Shown: positions 43,372 through 55,668, counted from the first letter of the stretch. The stretch is 64,000 nt of DNA from JACTMZ01 sp044359955 (GCA_044359955.1 JBIKLF010000004.1:1-64000), one strand, 5' to 3'. The notes: generated by a model not told the origin, from the letters alone. Made by a program: numbers and translations.

Positions 43372-43868
43372 GGCTCGGGTGCGGTGGAAGCGGCTTCTTG
43401 GTCTCCATTCTGCTCATTTTTGACGCTACCAAAAGCCATTTTGCTGATCAGGGATTCCAATTCGAGGGCGGATTCGGTCATCGTGATGCGGGCGGAAGGT
43501 CCTAATAATTCTTCATCGGCCCCCGGGGCGAGGGCAACAAATTTGTCCCCGATCAGCCCCGAAGTTTTGATCGAGGCCATGGTGTCGGTGGGCAGCGCGA
43601 GGCCCGAGCGGATGCGCAGTTCCACGATCGCACTGTAGTCCCCCGGGTCAAGGCGGATGGCGTCCACCCGCCCGACGGTGACGCCAGCCAGCATGACGGT
43701 GGCGCCGGTGCTGAGTCCGCCCGTATTGGCAAAGCGGGCCTCGACGGGGTAGGTATCGCTTCCGACCAATTCCCCCGCTCCGAGCTTGAGGGTGAGGTAA
43801 ACCAAAGCAGCCAGACCGAGCAGGACGAATACGCCCACCCCGAATTCGAGCTTTTTATCCCTGTTCAT
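43368..43868 (-). CDS. mlaD: MlaD family MCE-domain protein
   Basis: A 166-residue protein with one N-terminal transmembrane helix (FGVGVFVLLGLAALVYLTLKLG) and one MCE domain (YPVEARFANTGGLSTGATVMLAG, VTVGRVDAIRL, TSGLIGDKFVALAPG). In E. coli this subunit forms the hexameric periplasmic ring of the Mla transporter. The start overlaps mlaF by 4 bp and the stop overlaps mlaC by 4 bp. Confidence 0.94.
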   Translation of the reverse strand: MNRDKKLEFGVGVFVLLGLAALVYLTLKLGAGELVGSDTYPVEARFANTGGLSTGATVMLAGVTVGRVDAIRLDPGDYSAIVELRIRSGLALPTDTMASIKTSGLIGDKFVALAPGADEELLGPSARITMTESALELESLISKMAFGSVKNEQNGDQEAASTAPEP

Positions 43869-44701
43869 GATGGTTCCGACGCGTCCGCACCACGGCGCAG
43901 GCTATCCAAGGTCGAGCGCAACGCAGCGGGACTGTCGCGGAATGATTGAACCACCGGATGGGCCGAGGAGGCAAACTCATCCGGCGTCCCGCAAAAACAA
44001 ATTTCCCCTTGGTGAAGCAGCGCGACCGTGTCGCTCGCGACCAGGGCCTCGACAATGTCGTGCGTCACGATGAGGGCGGTGAAACCGAAAAGCGTCTGGT
44101 ATTTCGCGATCATGGCGAAGACCGCATTGCGGCGTAACGGGTCCAAGCCGGCGGTCGGTTCGTCGAAAAACACCATTTCGGGCCGGGTGACGATGGCGCG
44201 GGCCAAGGCGAGTCGCTTTTGCATCCCGCCGGAGAGCGTGCCCGGGTAGTGGTCGGCATAGTCGCCCAGTTCCAACTGTTCGAGCGCCTCCATGGCGCGC
44301 CCCCGGATCTCTCCCCGCCCGAGTGACGTCGTCTGCTCGAGCGGCAGGGCGACATTGCGGAACGCGGTGAGCGAGTCAAAGAGGGCGTTCCCTTGGAAAA
44401 GAAAGCTGCAGCGGCGCCGAAAGGAATCCCTTGAGGCCTGGTCGCGGAAATCGAGCCTCCGTCCGTCGAACGAAATCTGTCCGTCGTCGGGTTCCTCGAT
44501 ATTGGCCAGGCATTTGAGGAGCACGGATTTGCCTGCGCCGCTGGGACCCAAGACGGTGAAAAGACGGCCGCGCGGCACGGCGAGACTGACGCCGCGAAGC
44601 AGGGTATGTGGGCCGAAGCTTTTGCGCAGGTCGTCCACTTCGAGCAGGAAGTTGCCACCTTGGCCTCCGGTCTTCGACCCGGTCTGGAGCGGGGTGGTCA
44701 T
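43865..44701 (-). CDS. mlaF: MlaF family ABC transporter ATP-binding protein
   Basis: A 278-residue ABC ATPase that powers phospholipid transport. Walker A GPSGAGKSVLLK, Q-loop near FLFQGNALFDSLTAFRN, signature LSGGMQKRLALARAI, Walker B MVFFDEPTAGLDP and the switch His in LIVTHDIVE are intact. It lies 3 bp after mlaE and overlaps mlaD. No STAS-domain mlaB is present between the genes. Confidence 0.95.
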   Translation of the reverse strand: MTTPLQTGSKTGGQGGNFLLEVDDLRKSFGPHTLLRGVSLAVPRGRLFTVLGPSGAGKSVLLKCLANIEEPDDGQISFDGRRLDFRDQASRDSFRRRCSFLFQGNALFDSLTAFRNVALPLEQTTSLGRGEIRGRAMEALEQLELGDYADHYPGTLSGGMQKRLALARAIVTRPEMVFFDEPTAGLDPLRRNAVFAMIAKYQTLFGFTALIVTHDIVEALVASDTVALLHQGEICFCGTPDEFASSAHPVVQSFRDSPAALRSTLDSLRRGADASEPS

Positions 44702-44704
44702 GGG

Positions 44705-45454
44705 TCAGATAAGAAACGAGGTAATGACATAGTCGGCGGCCAAGACGGCGATGCTGGAAACAACCACCGCCTTGGTTGTGGCCGCACTGACTGCCCGGGC
44801 CCCCGTGGCGCCGCGGATCCGGTGCGCGTGGAATCCCTGGTAGGCACAGATGCTGATGGTAAGCAGACCGAAGGTCACCGCTTTGAGGAGGCATTCGCGC
44901 ACGTCCTCGCTTTCCACCGCGCGCTGGACCGAGGCCCAGTAAACGCCCGGATCAACGCCCAAGAGAAGCGAACCGGAGAGACTTCCGCCCCACAGGCCGA
45001 CGGCGACAAAAAGGGCGGTTTGCGCAGGGAAGACAAAAAGGGCGGCCAGGAGCCGGGGCGTCACCAGATATCCGCAACTGCTGATCCCCATCGTGTCGAG
45101 GGCGGCGATCTGCTCCGAGTTGCGTTGGATGCCCAGTTCGGCGGCCAGGGCAGACCCCGCCTGCCCCACGAGCATCAACGCCGCAAGCACGGGAGCCATT
45201 TCCCGGACGAGACTGAGAGAGACCAACACGCCAAGCAAGGCCTCGGAGCCGAAGCGATTGAGCACGTAGTAGCCCTGCAATCCGAGGACGAGCCCGGTGA
45301 AAGTGCCCACGATGAGAATGACCGGCAGGCAGCGGAAGCCTTGCTCATAGATTGCGCGGGCCACCCTGGTCCAAAGCCGCCGCGTGGCGAAGACGGCACC
45401 AAGGGACCGGCCGGTAAAAAGGGCGAAATCACCCAATCCCCTCACCCTGTCCAT
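44705..45454 (-). CDS. mlaE: MlaE family ABC transporter permease
   Basis: A 249-residue permease with about five helices. Family motifs are QGFRCLPVILIVGTFTGLVLGLQ, EMAPVLAALMLVGQAGSALAAELG and the EQIAALDTMGISSCGYLVTPR stretch. The ATG at 45454 gives the usual length; an ATG at 45517 would add 21 residues. It is the first gene of the operon and is divergent from bioA, whose start lies 116 bp away. Confidence 0.93.
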   Translation of the reverse strand: MDRVRGLGDFALFTGRSLGAVFATRRLWTRVARAIYEQGFRCLPVILIVGTFTGLVLGLQGYYVLNRFGSEALLGVLVSLSLVREMAPVLAALMLVGQAGSALAAELGIQRNSEQIAALDTMGISSCGYLVTPRLLAALFVFPAQTALFVAVGLWGGSLSGSLLLGVDPGVYWASVQRAVESEDVRECLLKAVTFGLLTISICAYQGFHAHRIRGATGARAVSAATTKAVVVSSIAVLAADYVITSFLI

Positions 45455-45570
45455 CGTGAAGCTGCCGACACTGCCAACCACCGCTATGCCTATGCCAGAA
45501 GGCGCCGCGCGATGCAAAGACCGTTTGCGGCGGCTTGTGCCGCGCGGTGGCCCCTTTATGCTGCGCGGCC

Positions 45571-46863
45571 ATGTCCGTGGAAAAACTTAGGCAGGCCGAC
45601 AAGGCGCATCTTTGGCATCCTTTCACGCAAATGCGGGACTGGTGCGCGGCCGGGCATGATCCCCTCGTGCTGGTCGAGGGACGCGGCAGCCTGCTGGTCG
45701 ATGCCGCCGGACGCGAGTATCTCGATGGCAACAGTTCGATCTGGACCAACATCCACGGCCATTCACATCCACACATCGTCCGCGCGATCCAAACCCAGGC
45801 CGCGAAACTCGCCCACAGTTCTTTTCTCGGCTTCACCAACGAACCGGCCATCCGGCTCGCCGAAAAGTTGGTGGCACTTTTTCCGCCGGAGACATTGACG
45901 CGCGTTTTTTATTCGGACGACGGTTCCACCGCCATCGAGGTGGCGCTCAAGATGGCGGTGCAATTCCATCAGCTGACCGGCCACCCCGAGCGTTCCCGTT
46001 TTGTCGCCTTCGAACACGCCTATCACGGCGACACTTCCGGGGCGGCCAGCCTCGGGGGCATTGCCGCCTTCCAAGACCGCTTTGCCTCGATCAGCTTTCC
46101 CGTGGTGCGGGTGGCCAATCTTCTGGAACTGGAAGCTCTCGACCGACCAACGACCGAATCGTTGGCCGGAATCGTCATCGAACCGCTCATGCAGGGCGCC
46201 GGTGGGATGCGCACTTGGCCCGAGGGCCTGCTGCGCGATTTGCGTGCGTGGTGCGACCGCCACGGCGTCTTTCTTATTCTCGATGAGGTCATGACCGGCT
46301 TCGGCCGCACGGGCAAAATGTTCGCCTGCCAACAAGAGGACGTGGTCCCGGATTTTCTGGCCCTGGCCAAAGGCCTGTCCGGAGGCACCATGCCGCTCGC
46401 CGCGACGCTCACCACGGAGCGGGTCTTCGAGGCTTTTCTCGGCGACTACGCCGAAATGAAGACGCTCTTTTACGGACACAGCTACTGCGGCAATCCCCTC
46501 GGCTGCGCCGCGGCGCTGGCCAGCCTCGAGGTGTTCGAAGAAGAACGCACTCTGGAAAACCTGCAGCCGAAGATCCGTCAACTCGGGGAGTTGCTCTGCG
46601 ATCTGGCCGGGGAACCGCACGTCGGCGCCGTCCGGCAATGCGGTTTCATGGCCGGCCTTGACGTGGTCCGCGCCGACGGCACCCCCTACCCGTGGCAGGA
46701 CCAAACCGGCGCCCGCATCTGCCTTGCGGCGCGCCGCCACGGACTCCTGACCCGCCCGATCCGCGACACCTTGGTGATCATGCCGCCGCTTTGTTTCACC
46801 ACGGACGAACTGACCCGTGCGGTCGCCGCCTTGCGGAGTGCCATCCGGGAAGTCTGCGGCTGA
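45571..46863 (+). CDS. bioA: Adenosylmethionine-8-amino-7-oxononanoate aminotransferase
   Basis: Class III PLP aminotransferase of 430 residues from biotin synthesis, converting KAPA to DAPA with SAM as amino donor. Recognisable are LWHPFTQMRDW (substrate-binding, typical of BioA), DGNSSIWTNIHGHSHP, the Asp motif LILDEVMTGFGRTG, and the PLP lysine in FLALAKGLSGGTMPLAATL. The other bio genes are not in the window. It is divergent from the mla operon. Confidence 0.95.
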   Translation: MSVEKLRQADKAHLWHPFTQMRDWCAAGHDPLVLVEGRGSLLVDAAGREYLDGNSSIWTNIHGHSHPHIVRAIQTQAAKLAHSSFLGFTNEPAIRLAEKLVALFPPETLTRVFYSDDGSTAIEVALKMAVQFHQLTGHPERSRFVAFEHAYHGDTSGAASLGGIAAFQDRFASISFPVVRVANLLELEALDRPTTESLAGIVIEPLMQGAGGMRTWPEGLLRDLRAWCDRHGVFLILDEVMTGFGRTGKMFACQQEDVVPDFLALAKGLSGGTMPLAATLTTERVFEAFLGDYAEMKTLFYGHSYCGNPLGCAAALASLEVFEEERTLENLQPKIRQLGELLCDLAGEPHVGAVRQCGFMAGLDVVRADGTPYPWQDQTGARICLAARRHGLLTRPIRDTLVIMPPLCFTTDELTRAVAALRSAIREVCG

Positions 46864-46930
46864 AATTGACACCCCCCGCCCTTCCGGATAATTCTACGCG
46901 TTCTCTCTGATACATTTTAAACCAAAACTC

Positions 46931-49690
<2,760 letters not shown>

Positions 49691-49720
49691 CAACCGGGAA
49701 TTTCCCTCCCGTCGTCCCGT

Positions 49721-49748
49721 CCCGCGCCCCGCGCGGGGCGGGATTTTT
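49721..49748 (+). terminator. Rho-independent terminator after ppdK
   Basis: GC-rich hairpin (CCCGCGCCCC... GGGGCGGG, one bulged base) immediately followed by TTTTTATTT. It ends the ppdK transcript 30 bp after its stop. Confidence 0.8.
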
Positions 49749-49785
49749 ATTTGCACGAATAGGGAAAGGAACGAATCTCCTTCGA

Positions 49786-51327
49786 ATGAAGTCAGCCCTC
49801 CGGGCGGCCCTGCTCTCCGCCGCTTTGCTCCTCCCCGCCGCCGCCCGTGAATTCAGCGTGGTGACCTACAATGTGGAAAACCTTTTCGACGCGGACGGAG
49901 TCGCGGCTTTCGACGACTACCAAGAGACGGGCGCGGCCCATGCCTACTCTCCGGCCAAGGTCTTGGTGAAGATTGCCAACGTCGCCTCAGCCCTTCGCAC
50001 TTTCAACGATAGCGCCGGTCCGGACATCGTTTTATTCAACGAGTTCGAGATCGATTTTTCTCCGGATACCACCGTGCCCGATTTCGCCGCTTTTCTCGCC
50101 AAATACCAAGGCACCACGGTCGACCGCATGTTGACTAAGGAACTCAACGATGACGTCCGCGGGCTTCCGGCCGAGGCCCTCCTGCTCAAGTATCTCGAGG
50201 ATAACGGCATGACCGGCTACCAAGTCGCGGTCGGGCAGGACAAACCCGACTTGGAGGCGCTGACCACCAATGACCGGGCCATCCATCGCAAGGCGCACAA
50301 GAACGTCATCTTCAGCAAGTTTCCCATCACCGAGACCAAAAGCCACCCCACGCCGGATGCGCGCGATATCCTTGAGGCGACCGTCGACGTGGAAGGACAC
50401 CCGCTTGTTGTCTTCGTCAACCACTGGAAGTCGCGGGCCAGTGATGCCAATGCGGAACAAACCCGGCGCCTCAACGCCCAGACCCTGCGCGAGCGTCTCG
50501 ATGCTGTCTTTGCGGCGGATCCATCGGCCGATGTCCTGGTGGCCGGCGACTTCAACAGCCACTACAACCAAACCAAAGCCAATCCCCACTTGGGAAAGAC
50601 CGCGGTGAACGATGTGCTTGGTTCGCAGGGTGACGAAGCTGCCACCGCCTCGGCCAAGGCTTACTCGCTCTACAATCTGTGGCACGAGTTGCCGCCCTCG
50701 CAACGCTTCTCCGATGAATACAACGGGGATTGGGGCACTTTGATGCAGATGATGGTTACCCCCGGCCTGTACGATCACAAGGGCGTGCAATACGTGGACA
50801 ACTCGTTCGGCATCGTCATTCTCGAAGGCCTCAACACCGTGGGTCCGTTCCAGCGGCCCCGCCGTTGGACTAATGCAGGCGCCGGTGGAGGATTTAGCGA
50901 CCACTTTCCGATCAGCGCCCGCTTTCGCACGGTGGACGACGGGGACGCCGCCAAGCGTGTCACTCCAGTCAAACCGGGTACCGAAGATTCACCTTCCGAG
51001 CCGATCGAGGTTGAGAACGATACGCTAAAGCCGAAAAATGCCCCGGCCTTCACGTCCGAGCGTGCGGCCCATCCGGAGCGGATCATCGGAGATGTTTTCC
51101 GGGCCACCGGCACCATCATCTCCCTCCGCCCGCCGACCATTGAAGTCGATGGCAACGAATACCTTTTGCACTCCCGCGACAAGGACCTGCGGCAGCAATT
51201 GCGTTCCTACCCCAAAGGCGGTGAACTCGCGTTCATGGGTGAATTCTCCATGCACCAGGGAAAGTTCCAATTCGTGATCGACGACGAGGACTGGATCATT
51301 CGTGAACCGGCTCCGGCCAAGGACTGA
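49786..51327 (+). CDS. Secreted endonuclease/exonuclease/phosphatase-fold protein
   Basis: A 513-residue exported protein with a signal peptide (about 1-20), then the EEP fold of DNase I-like metal-dependent phosphodiesterases. Motifs are FSVVTYNVENLFD, DIVLFNEFE (metal Glu), VFVNHWKSRA, VLVAGDFNSHYN and GGFSDHFPISARF (catalytic His). The last 120 residues (after an acidic, Pro-rich linker) form a beta-rich domain (FRATGTIISLRP... GELAFMGEFSMHQGKFQFVID) that could be an OB-fold. Substrate, nucleic acid or phospholipid, is unknown. Confidence 0.85.
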   Translation: MKSALRAALLSAALLLPAAAREFSVVTYNVENLFDADGVAAFDDYQETGAAHAYSPAKVLVKIANVASALRTFNDSAGPDIVLFNEFEIDFSPDTTVPDFAAFLAKYQGTTVDRMLTKELNDDVRGLPAEALLLKYLEDNGMTGYQVAVGQDKPDLEALTTNDRAIHRKAHKNVIFSKFPITETKSHPTPDARDILEATVDVEGHPLVVFVNHWKSRASDANAEQTRRLNAQTLRERLDAVFAADPSADVLVAGDFNSHYNQTKANPHLGKTAVNDVLGSQGDEAATASAKAYSLYNLWHELPPSQRFSDEYNGDWGTLMQMMVTPGLYDHKGVQYVDNSFGIVILEGLNTVGPFQRPRRWTNAGAGGGFSDHFPISARFRTVDDGDAAKRVTPVKPGTEDSPSEPIEVENDTLKPKNAPAFTSERAAHPERIIGDVFRATGTIISLRPPTIEVDGNEYLLHSRDKDLRQQLRSYPKGGELAFMGEFSMHQGKFQFVIDDEDWIIREPAPAKD

Positions 51328-51390
51328 GCGCACCCCATGCCGGGGTGTCTTCGGCGCGAAGGTCGCGGAAGACGCCGGTTGAAAAATGCT

Positions 51391-52695
51391 TTAAGCCGGG
51401 CGCTTCTCCAACGCCACGTAATCCCGTTCGAGCGCGCCATTGTAGACTTGGCGGGGACGGTGGATTTTCATTTTGGGATTCGAAGCCACCTCGCGCCAAT
51501 TCGCGATCCATCCCGGCATCCGGCCGATGGCGAACATCACGGGGAACATGTCCACCGGGATGCCGATGGCGCGGAGAATGATCCCGCTGTAGAAATCGAC
51601 ATTGGGGTAGAGCTTGCGGGAGATGAAATAGTCGTCCGTCAGCGCGGCTTGCTCGAGTTGCTGGGCGATGTCGAGCAACGGATCCTGGATTCCCATCGAG
51701 GTAAGGACCCGCTTGGCCGCCTCGCCCAGGATGCGCGCACGCGGGTCGTAGTTTTTGTAAACGCGGTGGCCGAAGCCCATGAGGCGGCGCTCGCCTTTCT
51801 TGGCGGCCTCGATCGCTTTGTTTCCGTCATCCCCGGACGCCTGGATTTCCTCGAGCATTTCGATGACCGCCGCATTGGCTCCGCCGTGAAGCGGGCCCCA
51901 GAGCGCCCCGACCCCGGCCGAAACACTGGCAAAGAGGTTGGCCCCGCTCGACGCGACCATGCGCACGGTGGAAGTGCTGCAGTTCTGCTCGTGATCGGCG
52001 TGGAGCAAGAGAATGAGATCGAGCGCATCGATGACTTCCGGCTTCGGATTGTAGTCCCGATAAGGTTCGGAGAACATCATGTGCAAGAAATTGGCCGCGT
52101 AGCGGAGGTCCCAGCGCGGGTAGACAAAAGGCAGGCCGCGCTTGGTGCGGTAGGACATGGCCGCGAGAGTGCGGACTTTGGAAATGAGCAAAGCGGCAGC
52201 CCAGTCGAAATGCCCCTGATCCAGTTGCTTTTTGTGGGAAGTCATCTCGGGGTAGTAGCAACCGAGCGAGTTGAGCATGGCGGAGAGAATGGCCATGGGA
52301 TGCGACGAGTCCGGGAATCCCTCGAAGAAGACGCGCATGCCTTCGTGGACCGAGGCACTGGAGGAAACACGGGCGCGAAATTTGGAGAGCTCGCCCGGGT
52401 CCGGCAGTTCGCCGTAAATGATCAGGAATGCGGTCTCCAAAAAGATCGATTCGGACGCCAGATCCTCGATGCGGTAGCCGCGATGCCTCAGGATCCCCTT
52501 CTCCCCGTCGATGAAAGTAATGCTGCTGCTGCACGACCCCGTGTTGGCAAACCCGTCGTCATAAGTGATGAAGCCGGTCTGGTCGCGGAGCGCACGCACG
52601 TCCACCGCCTGCTCCTGCTCCGTGCCGACGACCACCGGCAATGCGACGACCTGCCCGTCGGGCAACTTCAATTCTGCTTGTTGTGCGTGTGCCAT
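51391..52695 (-). CDS. gltA: Citrate synthase
   Basis: A 434-residue hexamer-type citrate synthase. Catalytic residues lie in LLLHADHEQNCSTSTVR (first His), LWGPLHGGANAAVIEML (second His) and GFGHRVYKNYDPRA (substrate Arg region), plus FFSGIILRAIG-like YPNVDFYSGI. An N-terminal LPDGQVVALPVVVGTE strand region is as in proteobacterial GltA. The start ATG at 52695 gives MAHAQQAELKLPDG. It is 85 bp downstream of the CoA-transferase gene on the same strand. Confidence 0.97.
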   Translation of the reverse strand: MAHAQQAELKLPDGQVVALPVVVGTEQEQAVDVRALRDQTGFITYDDGFANTGSCSSSITFIDGEKGILRHRGYRIEDLASESIFLETAFLIIYGELPDPGELSKFRARVSSSASVHEGMRVFFEGFPDSSHPMAILSAMLNSLGCYYPEMTSHKKQLDQGHFDWAAALLISKVRTLAAMSYRTKRGLPFVYPRWDLRYAANFLHMMFSEPYRDYNPKPEVIDALDLILLLHADHEQNCSTSTVRMVASSGANLFASVSAGVGALWGPLHGGANAAVIEMLEEIQASGDDGNKAIEAAKKGERRLMGFGHRVYKNYDPRARILGEAAKRVLTSMGIQDPLLDIAQQLEQAALTDDYFISRKLYPNVDFYSGIILRAIGIPVDMFPVMFAIGRMPGWIANWREVASNPKMKIHRPRQVYNGALERDYVALEKRPA

Positions 52696-52780
52696 AACAA
52701 AAACGCGACAGTCTAACCCGCCTCCGAGGGGCGAGGCAAACAAAAGGCCGCAGAAATTTTCCCGTCCGCGCCGGGCCCCC

Positions 52781-54277
52781 TCAGGCCTCGGCAATGACCG
52801 CCTGGCGCATGTCGCCCCCGGCGAGAAAGGCCCGGTGCAGGGCGTAAGCGTTGTCGAACGATTGCGGGGTGTGCGCTTCACCGCCAAGCACGAGGTAAGC
52901 GCGGAGCATCGGCCGGTAAACCGGATCGGCGCACTTCTCGATGATGAGCTCGGCCCGCTCGTGCGGCGACTTGCCCCGCAGGTCGGCCACCCCGTGCTCG
53001 GTGACGATGATTTGCACGCTGTGCTCGCTGTGGTCGAGGTGCGAGACCATCGGCACGATCGGACTGATCTTGCCGCCCTTGACCGTGGACGGGCAGGTGA
53101 AGATCGAGATGTAGGCATTGCGGGTGAAGTCGCCCGATCCGCCGATGCCGTTCATCATCTGGCGTCCCATCACATGGGTGCTGTTCACGTTGCCGTAGAG
53201 ATCGAGCTCCAGCGCGGTGTTGATCGAGATGATGCCGAGACGGCGGACAACTTCCGGGTTGTTCGAGATTTCCTGCGGACGGAGGAGCAACTTGCCGCGG
53301 AACTGTTCGAGGTCGCGGTAAAGATCGCGCATCACCGGATTGCTGATCGTGAGCGAGGAGCCGCTGGCGAACTTGATGCGATCCTCCCGCATGAGCTGGA
53401 TGACCGAGTCCTGGATCACCTCGGTATACATGCTGAAGGCGGGAATATCCGGGTGGCGGCCCATGGCAAAGAGCACCGCGTTGGCGATGTTGCCCACCCC
53501 GCTTTGGATGGGCAGGAAATCGGGAGTGATGCGCCCGGCGCGCAATTCGCCGGCCAGGAAGTCGGCCACATTCTCGCCGATTTTGCGCGTCACCTCGTTG
53601 GGTTCGGTAAAACCATCGACCTCGTCGTCGAGATCGGTCTCGACCACGCCGGCAATTTTGGCCGGATCGATCATCACCGTCTCGGTGCCGATGCGATCGG
53701 ATGCGTGGTAGATCGGGATGTGCGTGCGGACGGGCGGATCCTCCGGTTCGTACAGATCGTGGAAACCGCGCAGGGCCGCAGGATGGCGCTTGTTGAGTTC
53801 GAGAATCACACGTTTGGCCTGGTGCAAGAAGGTGGGCGAAGCGCCGACACTGCTGGTCAGAACCACTTCCCCGCTCGGCTTGATGTCGCAGACCTCGACA
53901 ATGGCCCAGTCGAGTTTCCCGAGAAACCCGTAACGCACGGCCTGCGGCAATTGCGAGAGGTGCATGTCAAAAAAACGCGTTTTTCCGGTGTTGATACGTT
54001 TGCGCAGTTCGGGGTCGCTCTGATACGGCGTGCGGAACTTGACCGCATCACTCGTGGCCAGAACACCGTCCAGCGAGGGACCCGTGCTCGCTCCGGTGAT
54101 CACGCCAATGGAAAACGGCCGGCCCGCTTCGTGCTCCTCGATCGCGCGCTGCGCGATTTCACGGGACACCGCCTTGGGTGAACCGGCCGGGGTGAAACCT
54201 CCGAAGCCGATGGTGTCGTCGTCTTTGATCAGCGCTGCCGCTTCCGCGGCCGTGAGTGTGGGGAATCCGGCAATCAT
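52781..54277 (-). CDS. Acetyl-CoA hydrolase/succinyl-CoA:acetate CoA-transferase family protein
   Basis: A 498-residue class I CoA-transferase of the ACH1/AarC/Cat1 group. The active-site Glu286 lies in FSMYTEVIQDSV, and QSGVGNIANAVLFA (258-271) and NGIGGSGDFTRNAYIS are the other family motifs. A succinyl-CoA:acetate transferase fits best, because in Acetobacter aceti such an enzyme (AarC) works with citrate synthase (AarA) in a modified TCA cycle, and here gltA follows directly. Plain acetyl-CoA hydrolysis or propionyl-CoA:succinate transfer cannot be excluded. Confidence 0.88.
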   Translation of the reverse strand: MIAGFPTLTAAEAAALIKDDDTIGFGGFTPAGSPKAVSREIAQRAIEEHEAGRPFSIGVITGASTGPSLDGVLATSDAVKFRTPYQSDPELRKRINTGKTRFFDMHLSQLPQAVRYGFLGKLDWAIVEVCDIKPSGEVVLTSSVGASPTFLHQAKRVILELNKRHPAALRGFHDLYEPEDPPVRTHIPIYHASDRIGTETVMIDPAKIAGVVETDLDDEVDGFTEPNEVTRKIGENVADFLAGELRAGRITPDFLPIQSGVGNIANAVLFAMGRHPDIPAFSMYTEVIQDSVIQLMREDRIKFASGSSLTISNPVMRDLYRDLEQFRGKLLLRPQEISNNPEVVRRLGIISINTALELDLYGNVNSTHVMGRQMMNGIGGSGDFTRNAYISIFTCPSTVKGGKISPIVPMVSHLDHSEHSVQIIVTEHGVADLRGKSPHERAELIIEKCADPVYRPMLRAYLVLGGEAHTPQSFDNAYALHRAFLAGGDMRQAVIAEA

Positions 54278-54412
54278 AAAACAATGAGCCCCTCACCGCG
54301 TCAGGCGCGGGCTGGGGGGCTCAAGGAAAGATTACGTCGGCCGGCTCATTTTGCACAATACCAATCGGGAAAAGGCCGCGTGCTCCGAGGTGCAGCAATC
54401 CTGCGGCAGAGA

Positions 54413-54481
54413 AAAAGTAGCAGCGGCGTCCCCGCCGCTTGTCGTTTGAGGTTAAGCGGCGGGGACGCCGCTTCTACTTTT
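54413..54481. repeat. REPIN-like element, family B (complete)
   Basis: AAAAGTAG...CTACTTTT inverted ends enclose hairpins AGCGGCG-TCCC-CGCCGCT and AGCGGCG-GGGA-CGCCGCT, separated by an 18-bp spacer. It lies between the CoA-transferase gene and the 3' end of the M50 protease gene. The right half is nearly identical to the copy at the left window edge. Confidence 0.88.
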
Positions 54482-54501
54482 CCAGAACGAACCGCGCTGG
54501 C

Positions 54502-55569
54502 TCAAGCTTGGTAACCGAGCGCCTTCGCCAATTCCTCGCGTGTGATCCATCCGACCAATTGGCCCGCGGCATTGACCACCGGGAAAATTTCCTGTGCCGA
54601 GACCCGGACGATGGCCGCCGCCTCGGCGAGCGATGCATCGGCGGCCACAACTTTGAAGTCGCGGCGAATCAGGGAGTCGATCAGAGCCGACGGATCCCAG
54701 CGTAACGAGGCGGCCAACGACGCGGCCGGGACCACCCCGAGGAATCGCAATGACGGATCGGTGACGGCCAGCAGATCGCGATGCCCTGACATAGCCAAAC
54801 CCGCCGCCTCGGCCACCTTCATACCAGGGGCCAGCACCGACCCCATGGGTTGCATGATGGCAGCCGCATGCGTTTCGTCGGCATTTTCTTTGTAAGAGGC
54901 AAATGACGCTTCCGACTTTGCCCCGAAAAAAACAAAAACGGCGATGAAGAGGAGAAAAGGATTTCCGCCGAACAGTCCCAACAAACCGAAGAGCACCGCC
55001 ACGATCTGGCCCACGGTGGCCGCAATGCGCGTGGCCTTGGCCTGCTTGAGCCGCATGGCCAAAAGCGCGCGCAGCACGCGCCCGCCATCCATCGGAAAGG
55101 CCGGCAGCAGATTGAAGGCCACGAGCATGACGTTGATGGCGAGAAGCTTGGTCAGCAAATGGCCCCCGCCCGCCGCCACGGCTTGGAATTCCCCGAAATC
55201 AAAGAGGCGTCCGATCACGATATAGAGCGCAAAGGCAATGACGACATTGACCGCCGGACCGGCCAGCGCGACGACCAATTCCTGCCACGGTTTGTCCGGC
55301 ATGCGTTCCAACCGCGCCACGCCACCGATGGGGAGGAGTGTGATATCCGGCGTGTTGATCCCGTAAGCGCGGGCCGCGAGGGCGTGGCCGAACTCGTGGA
55401 GGATGACGCAGACAAAGAGCAGGATAATGAAGGAAAGGCCGGCAAATACCGCCGCCGGTCCGCCCTCCGCGTAGTAAACAAAGCCGAACCAGGCGAGGAG
55501 GAGGAAAAACGTCGCGTGGACGCGGACGTCGATGCCGGCAATCCGTGCGAGGTGGAATGACCATTTCAC
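54502..55569 (-). CDS. M50 site-2 protease family protein with CBS pair
   Basis: A 355-residue intramembrane zinc protease. The zinc motif is VILHEFGHALAAR in an early helix, and the third ligand region is LPAFPMDGGRVLRALLA. C-terminal residues from about 240 form two CBS-like repeats (LAVTDPSLRFLGVVPAASL and IFPVVNAAGQLVGWITREEL), which may sense nucleotides. The GTG at 55569 (KWSFHLARIAGIDVRVH) is chosen; the longer frame starts in Arg-rich sequence. Substrate unknown; SpoIVFB-like members cut membrane-bound regulators. Confidence 0.9.
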   Translation of the reverse strand: MKWSFHLARIAGIDVRVHATFFLLLAWFGFVYYAEGGPAAVFAGLSFIILLFVCVILHEFGHALAARAYGINTPDITLLPIGGVARLERMPDKPWQELVVALAGPAVNVVIAFALYIVIGRLFDFGEFQAVAAGGGHLLTKLLAINVMLVAFNLLPAFPMDGGRVLRALLAMRLKQAKATRIAATVGQIVAVLFGLLGLFGGNPFLLFIAVFVFFGAKSEASFASYKENADETHAAAIMQPMGSVLAPGMKVAEAAGLAMSGHRDLLAVTDPSLRFLGVVPAASLAASLRWDPSALIDSLIRRDFKVVAADASLAEAAAIVRVSAQEIFPVVNAAGQLVGWITREELAKALGYQA

Positions 55570-55668
55570 GCGGCGGACCCTCCGCCATGATCTCCGCTCC
55601 GGCAAGGCGAAACCGCGGGTTTTCGCGCTGGCCAGGAGGCGCGCCACGGGTCATTTTCTGCCCCGTCC

